Below are positions 1-8,797 of a stretch of DNA of 64,000 nucleotides, one piece after another. A program made the translations under genes and the position numbers. Source of the stretch: Sphingopyxis bauzanensis (GTDB lineage Bacteria > Pseudomonadota > Alphaproteobacteria > Sphingomonadales > Sphingomonadaceae); contig NZ_NISK01000001.1 of the NCBI RefSeq assembly GCF_002205675.1, positions 1,272,320 to 1,336,319 on the forward strand, written 5' to 3'. Below the pieces are notes generated by a model. The model was not told where the DNA came from, did not search any database, and saw only the letters and a list, made by a program, of their open reading frames with translations. Numbering within the stretch: position 1 is the stretch's first letter; the number at the start of each line of letters is the position of its first letter.

Positions 1-238
1 CGATAAAGATCACGCCATGTTCGGTGCAGGCGGCGCGATATTCGCCCTTTTCCATCACATTGGCGTGGGTGCAGGTAAGCCCCGACAGATACCAGAGCAC
101 CGGCAACTTCGCGCCTTCCGCATGGGCGGGCACGAAGACCGCAAAGGTCATGTCAGTGCCGGTGGTAGCGCTGGCGTGTTTGTACACGCCTTGCGTACCG
201 CCATGGCTGCGAACGGTGGAGAGGGTTTCGATGGTCAT
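1..238 (-). CDS. fghA: S-formylglutathione hydrolase (3' part missing)
   Basis: The reading frame starts with ATG at 238 and runs off the left edge, so only the first 79 or so residues are present. They read MTIETLSTVRSHGGTQGVYK and continue to a WYLSGLTCTHANVMEKGEYR-type segment, which is the conserved esterase-D/FghA oxyanion region. The enzyme hydrolyses S-formylglutathione to formate and glutathione in the cytoplasm, the second step of glutathione-dependent formaldehyde oxidation. The matching dehydrogenase adhC lies upstream on the same strand. The start overlaps the stop of the preceding YbaK-like gene as ATGA, which suggests translational coupling. The catalytic Ser/Asp/His lie outside the window. 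Confidence 0.93.
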   Translation of the reverse strand, partial: MTIETLSTVRSHGGTQGVYKHASATTGTDMTFAVFVPAHAEGAKLPVLWYLSGLTCTHANVMEKGEYRAACTEHGVIFI

Positions 239-741
239 GGATTGTCCTGCACTGGAATGGGGGCGACCACAGGATCATGCCCCCAATGGCGCAGCAGGTC
301 CAGTATCGCGCCGCCCGCTAGCGCAAGCGTCGCAGTGTTGCGGAGCGGGTGGACGTTGACCAGATCGGCGTCGGCTAGCGGCGCGTCGAGCACCACCGTA
401 ATGCTTCCCGGCACCGCATTGATCGCAGCGAGCGGGGTCACGGAACCCGGCGTGATGCCGAGCAGGCGCGCCATATCCTCCGCCTTGCCGAAACTGACAT
501 GTTTGCATCCGATCGCGGCGGGCAATCGCTTCAGGTCGACCCGCGCGTCGGACGGTACGCTGATCAGCCAGAACGCCCCGCCCTTGTCCTTCAGAAACAA
601 ATTCTTGGTATGGGCACCCGGCATCGCGGCGTGCACCGCGTCGCTCTCCGCCACGGTGAACACCGCGTCATGGTCATGTTCGGCGAAGAGGATGCCGAGC
701 GCACACATGTCCGCTCGCAATCCCGCTTCGCCGCGCATCAA
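235..741 (-). CDS. YbaK/ProX-type aminoacyl-tRNA deacylase
   Basis: This 168-residue protein has the compact single-domain YbaK/prolyl-tRNA editing fold. The usual landmarks are present: AHTKNLFLKDKGG in the first third, a SFGKAEDMARLLGITPGSVT segment in the middle and a glycine-rich C-terminal part. Family members hydrolyse mischarged tRNA (Ala-tRNAPro or Cys-tRNAPro) in trans. The sequence fits the free-standing ProX/PrdX group by length, but exact substrate specificity cannot be read here. It sits between the VOC protein and fghA and overlaps fghA by four bases. Its link to the formaldehyde genes is probably only cotranscription. Confidence 0.85.
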   Translation of the reverse strand: MMRGEAGLRADMCALGILFAEHDHDAVFTVAESDAVHAAMPGAHTKNLFLKDKGGAFWLISVPSDARVDLKRLPAAIGCKHVSFGKAEDMARLLGITPGSVTPLAAINAVPGSITVVLDAPLADADLVNVHPLRNTATLALAGGAILDLLRHWGHDPVVAPIPVQDNP

Positions 742-754
742 TCTTATCGTCCGC

Positions 755-1132
755 TTACAGGCGCTTCAGCGCGCACAGCTTGTTGCCGTCGGGATCGCGC
801 AGATAGGCGAGATAAAGCTGGCCAAAGCCACCTTCGCGAATGCCCGGCGGGTCTTCGATGCTGGTGCCGCCCGCGGCGACGCCGGCATCGTGCCAGGCCT
901 TGGCCTGCGCTTCGTCGGCCATCGCAAACCCGATGGTGCAGCCATTGCCCGCGGTCGCCGGTTCGCCGTTGATCGGCGGCGTCACCAGGAACAGGCCGTC
1001 ATTGTGCATATAGATCAGGCGGCCCTTGTCGTCCTGAATCCCCGGCTTGCCGCCGATCGCCTGGAAGGTCGCATCATAAAATGCCTTCGCCTTCGCCACG
1101 TCGTTCGTGCCGACCATATTGTGACTGTACAT
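755..1132 (-). CDS. VOC-fold (glyoxalase-like) protein
   Basis: This 125-residue protein begins MYSHNMVGTNDVAKAKAFYD, the classic start of a vicinal-oxygen-chelate half. It ends with YLRDPDGNKLCALKRL, the usual C-terminal metal-site strand. One complete betaalphabetabetabeta module pair is present, as in small glyoxalase/bleomycin-resistance-like proteins. Many relatives act on glutathione conjugates of aldehydes, which would fit the neighbouring formaldehyde genes, but substrate is not readable from sequence. It is separated from the next gene by 13 bp and is likely in the same transcript. Confidence 0.85.
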   Translation of the reverse strand: MYSHNMVGTNDVAKAKAFYDATFQAIGGKPGIQDDKGRLIYMHNDGLFLVTPPINGEPATAGNGCTIGFAMADEAQAKAWHDAGVAAGGTSIEDPPGIREGGFGQLYLAYLRDPDGNKLCALKRL

Positions 1133-1183
1133 CGCTCTCTCCTATTTTCGTTGCGAATCGATACCGATCTTGTGCCAGCCTTC

Positions 1184-2044
1184 TCAGCGGAAGACTACCG
1201 TCTTGCGTCCGTCGATCAGCACCCGCTGTTCGGCGACCCAACGCACCGCTTTCGCCAGCACCTGCGCCTCGACATCGCGGCCGATACGGATCAGATCCTC
1301 GACAGAATCGCGATGATCGACGCGCTCGACCGCCTGTTCGATGATCGGGCCTTCGTCGAGGTCACTGGTGACGAAATGCGCGGTCGCGCCGATCAGCTTG
1401 ACCCCGCGCTCCTGCGCCCGGTGATAGGGTTTGGCGCCCTTGAACCCGGGCAAGAAGCTATGGTGAATATTGATGCAACGCCCCGCCAGTTTCCCCGACA
1501 TGTCCTGCGACAGCACCTGCATATAGCGCGCGAGCACCAGATAGTCGGCGCCGCTGCGCGCCATCAGGTCGAGGATGCGTACTTCTTGCTCGGCGCGATT
1601 GGCATCGCTGACCGGGAAATGGTGGAACGGCACGCCATGCCATTCGCTTAGCCGCCGCTGATGCTCGTGGTTCGACACGACCGCGACGATATCGATCGCG
1701 AGATTGCCGGTCGACCAGCGGTGGAGCAGGTCATTGAGGCAATGGCTGCCCTGCGACACCGCGATAACGAAGCGCGGCTTTGCGGAGCTGTCGCTGATCC
1801 GCGCGTCCATCGCAAAGCGGTCGACGATCGGCGCGAACGCCGCCTGCACGCCCGCCAGCCCCTCAGGAAAGCGCGGCCCCGCGCCGCGAAAGGCGACGCG
1901 CATGAAGAAACGCCCCGAATCGAGGTCGGCATATTGCTGGCTGTCGAGAATGAAGCCGTCGCGCTCGGCGAGCAGGCCGGTAACGGCGGCGACAATGCCA
2001 ACCGCATCGACGCAGCTGAAGGTCAGGACATAGGGTCCGGTCAA
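1184..2044 (-). CDS. purU: Formyltetrahydrofolate deformylase
   Basis: PurU hydrolyses 10-formyltetrahydrofolate to formate and tetrahydrofolate. The 286 residues are of family length. An N-terminal ACT domain (residues about 5-85) is followed by a formyltransferase-like domain (about 90-286). The motif HHSFLPGFKGAKPYHRA and the later TAHFVTSDLDEGPIIEQ segment carry the catalytic His and Asp typical of the family. Its place between adhC and fghA puts formate-generating and formate-handling one-carbon reactions in one block. The ATG start at 2044 lies only 19 bp from a palindromic repeat. Confidence 0.95.
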   Translation of the reverse strand: MTGPYVLTFSCVDAVGIVAAVTGLLAERDGFILDSQQYADLDSGRFFMRVAFRGAGPRFPEGLAGVQAAFAPIVDRFAMDARISDSSAKPRFVIAVSQGSHCLNDLLHRWSTGNLAIDIVAVVSNHEHQRRLSEWHGVPFHHFPVSDANRAEQEVRILDLMARSGADYLVLARYMQVLSQDMSGKLAGRCINIHHSFLPGFKGAKPYHRAQERGVKLIGATAHFVTSDLDEGPIIEQAVERVDHRDSVEDLIRIGRDVEAQVLAKAVRWVAEQRVLIDGRKTVVFR

Positions 2045-2063
2045 TTCGATGCTCCCAAATTCA

Positions 2064-2147
2064 CGTCATTGCGAGCGAAGCGAAGCAATCCAGGGCGGTT
2101 TACGCGGCTCTGGATTGCCGCGTCGCCTTCGGCCCCTCGCAATGACG
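2064..2147. repeat. Palindromic intergenic repeat, family A
   Basis: This 84-bp imperfect inverted repeat opens with CGTCATTGCGAGCGAAGCGA and closes with the reverse complement, CTCGCAATGACG. The inner arms contain CAATCCAG and CTGGATTG. Near-identical copies lie at 21620, 26816 and 48831 in this window. It occupies the gap between purU and adhC. Such REP-like elements can act as transcript-stabilising hairpins or terminators; the role here is unknown. Confidence 0.9.
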
Positions 2148-2174
2148 AACCTTGGCGCCAGACGAAACTGCTTT

Positions 2175-3287
<1,113 letters not shown>

Positions 3288-3368
3288 TTGCGGTCTCCTT
3301 CTCGGCGCTCCCAATCAGGCAAATGGAGCGGCAATGCAAGATGCTCGTAGCCTCGCTCTCATCCCTCA

Positions 3369-3474
3369 CGTCGCCACGCTGAACATGTTTCAGCATCCAT
3401 GCCCAGACCTCTCGTCGAGCGCCGCGCCGAAGGAAGCGACAGACCATGGATGCTGAAACGAGTTCAGGATGACG
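3369..3474. repeat. Palindromic intergenic repeat, family E1
   Basis: About 105 bp form a long inverted repeat. The left arm contains GTTTCAGCATCCATG and the right arm CATGGATGCTGAAAC. The outer parts also pair (CGTC...CTGAAC against GTTCAGGATGACG). It lies in the 378-bp gene-free stretch between sdaA and adhC, where nothing else but the next repeat is apparent. Confidence 0.85.
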
Positions 3475-3513
3475 AGAATATCAACGTCGCACACGGCTCA
3501 CCGCCCCACCATC

Positions 3514-3585
3514 GCCACCCCGGACTTGATCCGGGGTCCATGACTTCAGCGCCGCCGTCGATCCCGGATCAAGTCCGGGATGACG
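3514..3585. repeat. Palindromic intergenic repeat, family B
   Basis: The inverted repeat pairs CACCCCGGACTTGATCCGGG with CCCGGATCAAGTCCGGGATG over about 70 bp. The same family occurs in frame inside truB at 37309-37381, where it adds codons. Here it is intergenic, downstream of adhC's promoter side and 80 bp from the end of sdaA. Confidence 0.9.
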
Positions 3586-3665
3586 ATGAGGTTTGAGCAG
3601 ATCAGCCTGAAGCAGCAGATTTTGTTACAAACATGAAGTGAAACCGGAGCTTGATCGCTAAAAGC

Positions 3666-5045
3666 TCAACACTCCACCACACTAACCGCCAGCCCGCCCT
3701 TCGACGTTTCCTTATACTTGTCTCGCATATCCCGCCCCGTTTGCAGCATCGTCGCAATCACCGTGTCGAGGCTCACGACATGCGTGCCGTCGCCGATCAT
3801 CGCGATGCGGCTCGCGTCGATCGCCTTGATCGATCCCATCGCATTGCGTTCGATGCACGGGATTTGTACCAGCCCGCCGATCGGGTCGCACGTCAAGCCG
3901 AGATTATGCTCCATGCCGATCTCGGCGGCGTTTTCGACCTGCGCGTTTGTGCCGCCCAATGCCGCGGTCAGCCCCGCCGCCGCCATCGAGCAGGCGACTC
4001 CGACTTCGCCCTGGCAGCCGACTTCGGCGCCCGAGATGCTGGCGTTGCGTTTGTAGAGCGCGCCGACCGCGCCCGCAGCGAGCAGGAAGGTGCGCACCCC
4101 CGCATCATCGCCGCGATAGCCGCGGCGGTAGAAGCGGATCACCGCGGGGATGATCCCCGCCGCGCCGTTGGTCGGCGCGGTGACGACCTTGCCGCCCGCA
4201 GCATTCTCCTCGTTCACTGCCATCGCCCACAGGTTGATCCAGTCCATCATCGCGAGCGGGTCGGTCAGATTTTGTTCGTGGCGGTTGCGGATGTCGTCGG
4301 CAATCTGCGGCGCCCGGCGCTTGACCTTCAGCCCGCCCGGCAGAATGCCGGTGCTGCAGCAGCCCGCCTCGATCGACGCGTCCATGGCGCCCGCAATCGC
4401 ATCGAGCCCGGCGTTTACTTCGTCGAGGCTACGATGCACCAACTCGTTTTCGAGCATCATTTCGGCGAAGCTTTTGCCCGACGCGGCGCCCATGCTCAGA
4501 AGGTCGGCGCCCGAGGTGAAGGCGAAGGGCAGCTCAACCTCATCCTCGGCGCCCCGGCTGTTGCGCCCCGCCTCATCCTCGTCGACGACGAAGCCGCCGC
4601 CGATCGAAAAATACATCCGCTTGGCGAGGATTTCGCCTTCGGCCTCGCGTGCGGTGAAGCTCATCGCGTTGCTGTGGAACGGCTGGCGCTGGCGCATCTG
4701 GAAATGCAGGTCGCGCGCGGGCTGGAAGCGGACGCGCTGACGGCCGAGCAGGTAGAGAAAACCTTCGCTGGTCGCGCGATCCCAATGCGCCTTAATCGCG
4801 GAGAGGCTGGTGCTGGCAGGAATCTCGCCTGCCAGACCCGCAACGATCGCGGTGTCGGCGGCGTGGCCCTTGCCGGTCAGCGCCAGCGATCCATAAAGAT
4901 CGGCTTCGACGTGCACGGTCCGATCGAACAGGTTCTGCTCGTCGAGCCAGACGGTGAAACGGCGGGCCGCGACCATCGGACCCACGGTGTGTGAGCTCGA
5001 CGGTCCGACACCGATTTTGAAGAGTTCGAAGAGGCTGATTGTCAT
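3666..5045 (-). CDS. sdaA: L-serine ammonia-lyase (serine dehydratase)
   Basis: SdaA deaminates L-serine to pyruvate and ammonia using an oxygen-sensitive 4Fe-4S cluster. The 459-residue single-chain form carries the beta domain first ([20 protein letters not shown] at the start) and the alpha domain after about residue 190. Cluster-type cysteines are seen in the [10 protein letters not shown] and [19 protein letters not shown] segments, with a further Cys pair in [11 protein letters not shown]. Length and order match the type II bacterial enzyme. It appears monocistronic, flanked by repeats on both sides. Confidence 0.95.
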   Translation of the reverse strand: MTISLFELFKIGVGPSSSHTVGPMVAARRFTVWLDEQNLFDRTVHVEADLYGSLALTGKGHAADTAIVAGLAGEIPASTSLSAIKAHWDRATSEGFLYLLGRQRVRFQPARDLHFQMRQRQPFHSNAMSFTAREAEGEILAKRMYFSIGGGFVVDEDEAGRNSRGAEDEVELPFAFTSGADLLSMGAASGKSFAEMMLENELVHRSLDEVNAGLDAIAGAMDASIEAGCCSTGILPGGLKVKRRAPQIADDIRNRHEQNLTDPLAMMDWINLWAMAVNEENAAGGKVVTAPTNGAAGIIPAVIRFYRRGYRGDDAGVRTFLLAAGAVGALYKRNASISGAEVGCQGEVGVACSMAAAGLTAALGGTNAQVENAAEIGMEHNLGLTCDPIGGLVQIPCIERNAMGSIKAIDASRIAMIGDGTHVVSLDTVIATMLQTGRDMRDKYKETSKGGLAVSVVEC

Positions 5046-5116
5046 GACGGCGCCTATAGAGGCGGCACCGTCATCACGATAGATACCAGTTCAAATTTCG
5101 TTACGGCATCCGCGAA

Positions 5117-5246
5117 ATCCTCCCCGTCGCGTAGCGAAGGGGAGGGGGACCAACGAAGGTGGTGGCGGGGCGACGACGTTGTGCCATTGCACCTCCGTCA
5201 GCGCTTCGCGCTGCCGCCTCCCCATCGCTGCGCGAGAGGGAGGATC
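5117..5246. repeat. Palindromic intergenic repeat, family C
   Basis: This element is about 130 bp. It opens ATCCTCCCCGTCGCGTAGCG and closes with GCTGCGCGAGAGGGAGGAT, and has an inner inverted pair around CCTCCGTCAGCGCTTCGCG. Related copies lie at 28068-28205 and 38331-38472. It fills the gap between sodB and sdaA and may end the sodB transcript, which reads into it. Confidence 0.85.
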
Positions 5247-5252
5247 ATTCGG

Positions 5253-5867
5253 TTACGCCGGATAGGTCCAGGTCGTGTCGCGGGCGAAATTCTCTGCCGC
5301 GAAGTCCCAGTTCAACAGCTCATCGACCACCGCATCGACATAGGCCGGACGCAAATTCTTGCGGTCGATATAGTAAGCATGTTCCCACACGTCGATCACC
5401 ACCAACGGCTTGATGCCAAGGGTCAGCTCGGTGCCGGCGTCGTGGGTGTCGGTGACCGACAGCGTGCCGTCGCGTGACACCAGCCAGGCCCAGCCCGATG
5501 CGAAATGATTGACCGCGGTTTCCTTGAGCTTCTTTTTCAGATCGTCGAGCGACCCGAAATCGCGAGTGATCGCGGCGAGCAGGTCGCCTTCGGGCGCGGT
5601 CTTTGCCGGGCTCAGGCTGTTCCAGTAAAAAGCGTGGTTCCACGACTGGGCGGCGTTGTTGAACAAGCCCTTGTTGCCCGCGCCCTCGGCATGGTGGACG
5701 ATTTCTTCGAGCGGCTTGTCGGCGAGTTCGGTACCTTCAATTGCGGCATTGACCTTGTCGACATAGGCCTTGTGATGCTTGCCATGATGCGTCGCGAGCG
5801 TGTCGGCCGAAATATGCGGATCGAGCGCATCCTGCTTGTAGGGCAGCGGGGGAAGAGCGATCGTCAT
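5253..5867 (-). CDS. sodB: Superoxide dismutase, Fe/Mn family
   Basis: This cytoplasmic enzyme dismutates superoxide. The 204-residue product shows the family order: HHGKHHKAYVDKVN near residue 26 (metal His), NHAFYWNSL (metal His), GSGWAWLV-like SGWAWLVSRDG, and the signature DVWEHAYYIDRKN carrying metal-binding Asp and His. An iron form is likely from the alphaproteobacterial context, but metal choice cannot be proved by eye. A purine-rich leader precedes the ATG at 5867. Confidence 0.96.
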   Translation of the reverse strand: MTIALPPLPYKQDALDPHISADTLATHHGKHHKAYVDKVNAAIEGTELADKPLEEIVHHAEGAGNKGLFNNAAQSWNHAFYWNSLSPAKTAPEGDLLAAITRDFGSLDDLKKKLKETAVNHFASGWAWLVSRDGTLSVTDTHDAGTELTLGIKPLVVIDVWEHAYYIDRKNLRPAYVDAVVDELLNWDFAAENFARDTTWTYPA

Positions 5868-5960
5868 GGCAGTCTCCGTTGTTTTTTCAGAGGGGATGAG
5901 GGGTTAAACTCGGTATCGGGGCGCGGGGTTGCAAGGTTTGGGCGGGGAATTTTTCCTTTC

Positions 5961-6128
5961 GCCCGCTCCCCTTCAGGGGAGGGGGCAATGAGACCTTGGT
6001 CCGGCTCTTGCCGGACCTTTAGTCAAACGAGGTGGCGGCCAACGGTATTGCGCAATGCCGATGGCCCCCACCCGCTGCAACTTGGCAGCGAGCTGCCAAG
6101 TTTCGCTGCCCTCCCATGAAGGGGGGGG
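5961..6128. repeat. Palindromic intergenic repeat, family D
   Basis: The stretch holds CTCCCCTTCAGGGGAGGGGG at one end and CCCTCCCATGAAGGGGGGG at the other. Inside is a perfect hairpin at 6079-6102, with 11-bp arms AACTTGGCAGC/GCTGCCAAGTT. It separates sodB from the ligase and abuts the ligase stop codon. A shorter relative is embedded within the ligase gene at 7414-7508. Confidence 0.85.
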
Positions 6129-6134
6129 ATGGAG

Positions 6135-7787
6135 CTACGTCACCATCGCTTGCAAAGTCGCAATCCGGTCAGCCTCCTCCGCCGGTTTATCGCGGCGGAT
6201 GCGCGCGATGCGCGGGAAGCGCATCGCCAACCCCGACTTGTGGCGCTTCGATGCATGAATCGAATCGAAGGCGACTTCGAGCACCAGCGACTTTTCGACC
6301 TCGCGGACCGGGCCGAAGCGACCCACCGTGTAGTCGCGGACGAACTTGTCGAGCCATTTCAACTCCTCGTCGGTGAACCCCGAATAGGCTTTGCCCACCG
6401 GCAGCAGCTCGCCATCGTCGCTCCAGCAGCCGAAGGTATAGTCCGAATAGAAGCTTGCGCGGCGACCGTTGCCGCGCTGCGCGTACATCATCACGCAATC
6501 GGCGGTGAGCGGGTCGCGCTTCCATTTATACCATAGTCCGGCGCGCCGCCCCGCGATATACGGCGCATCGCGGCGCTTGAGCATCACCCCCTCGATCGCC
6601 GCATCGCGCGCGCCCGCACGGCGTTCGCCGAGGTCGTCGAAATCGGCCGCCTCGATCACCTGCGACAGGTCGAAATGGCTGTCGGCAAGCCGCGGGACGA
6701 AGGCTTCCAATTGCCGCCGCCGCTCGGTCCACGGCAAGGGGCGCAGGTCGTTGCCGTCGACCGCGAGCAGATCATAGACGCGGACGAATGCCGGATAGTC
6801 GGCGAGCATCTTCTTCGACACTGTCTTGCGTCCAAGCCGTTGCTGCAGCGCGTTAAAACTCGCAGCCTCGCCGCCCTGCGCATCCCCGCGGACCAGCAGT
6901 TCGCCGTCGATCACCGCATCCTGATCGAAGGCTGCGACCAGCTCGGGAAAGGCCGCGCTGATCTCTTCGCCGCCGCGGCTGTAGATACGCGTCTGGCCGC
7001 CACCATGGACGATCTGGACGCGGATGCCGTCCCATTTCCATTCGGCGGCGTAGTCGGCGAGATCGACGGTCGCGTCCTCGAGTGGATGCGCGAGCATGAA
7101 GGGGCGGAAGAAGGCGACATCGGCGAGGTCGGGGCGTTCGGCCTGCCCCTCGCCCCATGCGAACAGCAGCGTATAGGGCGGCGGAATCGCGTGCCACAGC
7201 TCCTCGACGTCGTCGACGGGCACGTCGAATGCCTGCGCAAACGCCTGCTTCGCCAGCCGCGCCGACACCCCGACGCGCATCCCACCGAGCGCGAGCTTGA
7301 GGAGTGCGTAGCGCCCGTCTGCGTCGAGGCGATCGAGGAGGGACGCCAGGATCGCGGGGGCGGTGGCGCGGGTGGCGGATGAGAGGGCTTCGACGGCCTG
7401 CGAAACCGTCAATCCCCCCTCCCCTTCAGGGGAGGGGCTGGGGGTAGGGTCGTCGGCGTCGCGCTGCCCTGCGACCCCCACCCCAACCCCTCCCCTGAAG
7501 GGGAGGGGCGTATTCGGTTCCGGCCACAGCAGCGCCGCAGTCTCCGCCGTATCACCGACAAAATGCCGGGACAGGCGGAACAATTCCTCATCGACCCGCG
7601 TCGCCAGCAATGTCCGCACCATCGCCGATTTCACCGCTGGGAAATCGAAGCTCTCGGTCAGCGCTGCAATCACCCAACCGCGATCGGGATCAGGGGTGTG
7701 CTTCAGATAATCGGCGATCAGCGCCAGTTTGCTGTTGCGCGAGCGAGTGTAGATCAGCCGATCGATCAGGGCGGCGAAGGCTTTCAC
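6135..7787 (-). CDS. Ligase-associated ATP-dependent DNA ligase (cassette type) with an in-frame repeat
   Basis: This 550-residue ATP-dependent ligase seals nicks. The adenylated lysine is Lys251 in the EWKWDGIR motif. Motif IV EGVMLKRR and motif V LWYKWKRD follow, then an OB-fold C-terminus. It belongs to the bacterial group encoded with an MBL exonuclease. The GTG start at 7787 overlaps the exonuclease stop as GTGA, so I prefer it to an upstream ATG at 8012 that would intrude 225 bp into the exonuclease gene. Residues about 94-125 are encoded by an intact palindromic repeat (family D) inside the N-terminal DNA-binding domain. The frame stays open through it. Confidence 0.9.
   Translation of the reverse strand: MKAFAALIDRLIYTRSRNSKLALIADYLKHTPDPDRGWVIAALTESFDFPAVKSAMVRTLLATRVDEELFRLSRHFVGDTAETAALLWPEPNTPLPFRGGVGVGVAGQRDADDPTPSPSPEGEGGLTVSQAVEALSSATRATAPAILASLLDRLDADGRYALLKLALGGMRVGVSARLAKQAFAQAFDVPVDDVEELWHAIPPPYTLLFAWGEGQAERPDLADVAFFRPFMLAHPLEDATVDLADYAAEWKWDGIRVQIVHGGGQTRIYSRGGEEISAAFPELVAAFDQDAVIDGELLVRGDAQGGEAASFNALQQRLGRKTVSKKMLADYPAFVRVYDLLAVDGNDLRPLPWTERRRQLEAFVPRLADSHFDLSQVIEAADFDDLGERRAGARDAAIEGVMLKRRDAPYIAGRRAGLWYKWKRDPLTADCVMMYAQRGNGRRASFYSDYTFGCWSDDGELLPVGKAYSGFTDEELKWLDKFVRDYTVGRFGPVREVEKSLVLEVAFDSIHASKRHKSGLAMRFPRIARIRRDKPAEEADRIATLQAMVT
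7414..7508. repeat. Family D palindromic repeat inside the ligase coding sequence
   Basis: The inverted repeat pairs CCCCTCCCCTTCAGGGGAGG with its complement. The arms extend to about 36 bp each, through CTGGGGGTAGGGTCG and CGACCCCCACCCCAACCCC. It is the same kind of element found between genes at 5961-6128. Here it is translated into a Pro/Gly/Asp-rich loop in the ligase without a stop or frameshift. Confidence 0.93.
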
Positions 7788-8797
7788 GCCTCCTCTTCCA
7801 GATCGCGGCCGACCAGATGCAGTGCGCGCGCGTTGCGTTGGTGCAATTCGCACCAGCGCAGCAAGCCGTCCTCGCTGCCATGGGTGATCCATGTCTCTCT
7901 GGGGTTCACCGCCGAGATCGTCGATGTCAGCTCGTCCCAGTCGGCATGGTCCGAAATCACCAGCGGCAGTTCGACCATCCGCTGCCGCGCGCGCTGGCGC
8001 ACGCGCATCCACCCCGAAGCCATCGCCGTGACCGGATCGGGCAATCGCCGCGACCAGCGGTCATTCAGCGCCGAGGGCGGTGCGACTATGATCTGCCCCG
8101 TCATGTCGGCTTTGTCGGTTTCGCCGACCAGCCGCAGTTCACCCAGATCGACGCCGTGCGCGGCATAGAGCGCGCACATTTTTTCCATCGCGCCGTGGAT
8201 ATAGATCGGTGCGTCCCATCCGGCGGCGCGGATCTCTGCCATCACCCGCTGCGCCTTGCCCAGCGCGTAGGCGCCGACCAGCACACAGCGATCGGGCTCG
8301 GCGCGCACCGCGCCGATCAGCTTGGCGATCTCTTGGCTTGTCGGCGGATGGCGAAACACCGGCAGGCCGAACGTCGCCTCGGTGATGAAGATATCGCAAG
8401 CCACGACCTCGAACGGCGCGCAGGTTGGGTCGGGGCGCCGCTTGTAGTCGCCGGTGATGACGATCCGTTCCCCCGCATATTCCATCAAAATCTGCGCGCT
8501 GCCCAGCACATGTCCGGCGGGATGAAAGCTGAAGCGCACTCCGCCGCGCTCGAAGCCATCGCCATAACCACACGCCTGATTACGGCTGGCCTCGACATCG
8601 ACGCCGTAGCGCAGTGCCATGATCGCCAGCGTTTCGGGGGTCGCGAACACCGCGCCATGGCCGCTGCGCGCATGGTCGGCATGGCCGTGGGTGACCGCGG
8701 CGCGTTCGACGGGGCGCGACGGATCGATCCACAGGTCGGCGGGCTTCACATAAAGCCCGTGAGGATGCGGTTCGAGCCAGGGCTTGCCCTTTGCCAT
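7784..8797 (-). CDS. Ligase-associated MBL-fold DNA exonuclease
   Basis: This 337-residue metallo-beta-lactamase/beta-CASP protein is of the type annotated as ligase-associated DNA exonuclease. The metal-binding HxHxDH motif is in VTHGHADHARSGHG near residue 35. Further His ligands lie in FHPAGHVLGSAQI, and GDYKRRPDPTCAPFE follows. Family knowledge places it in DNA end processing with the adjacent ATP ligase. It overlaps the UdgX stop by one base (TGATG) and the ligase start by three, so it is translationally coupled on both sides. The Lhr-like helicase and PdeM phosphoesterase often found beside such genes are absent here. Confidence 0.9.
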   Translation of the reverse strand: MAKGKPWLEPHPHGLYVKPADLWIDPSRPVERAAVTHGHADHARSGHGAVFATPETLAIMALRYGVDVEASRNQACGYGDGFERGGVRFSFHPAGHVLGSAQILMEYAGERIVITGDYKRRPDPTCAPFEVVACDIFITEATFGLPVFRHPPTSQEIAKLIGAVRAEPDRCVLVGAYALGKAQRVMAEIRAAGWDAPIYIHGAMEKMCALYAAHGVDLGELRLVGETDKADMTGQIIVAPPSALNDRWSRRLPDPVTAMASGWMRVRQRARQRMVELPLVISDHADWDELTSTISAVNPRETWITHGSEDGLLRWCELHQRNARALHLVGRDLEEEA

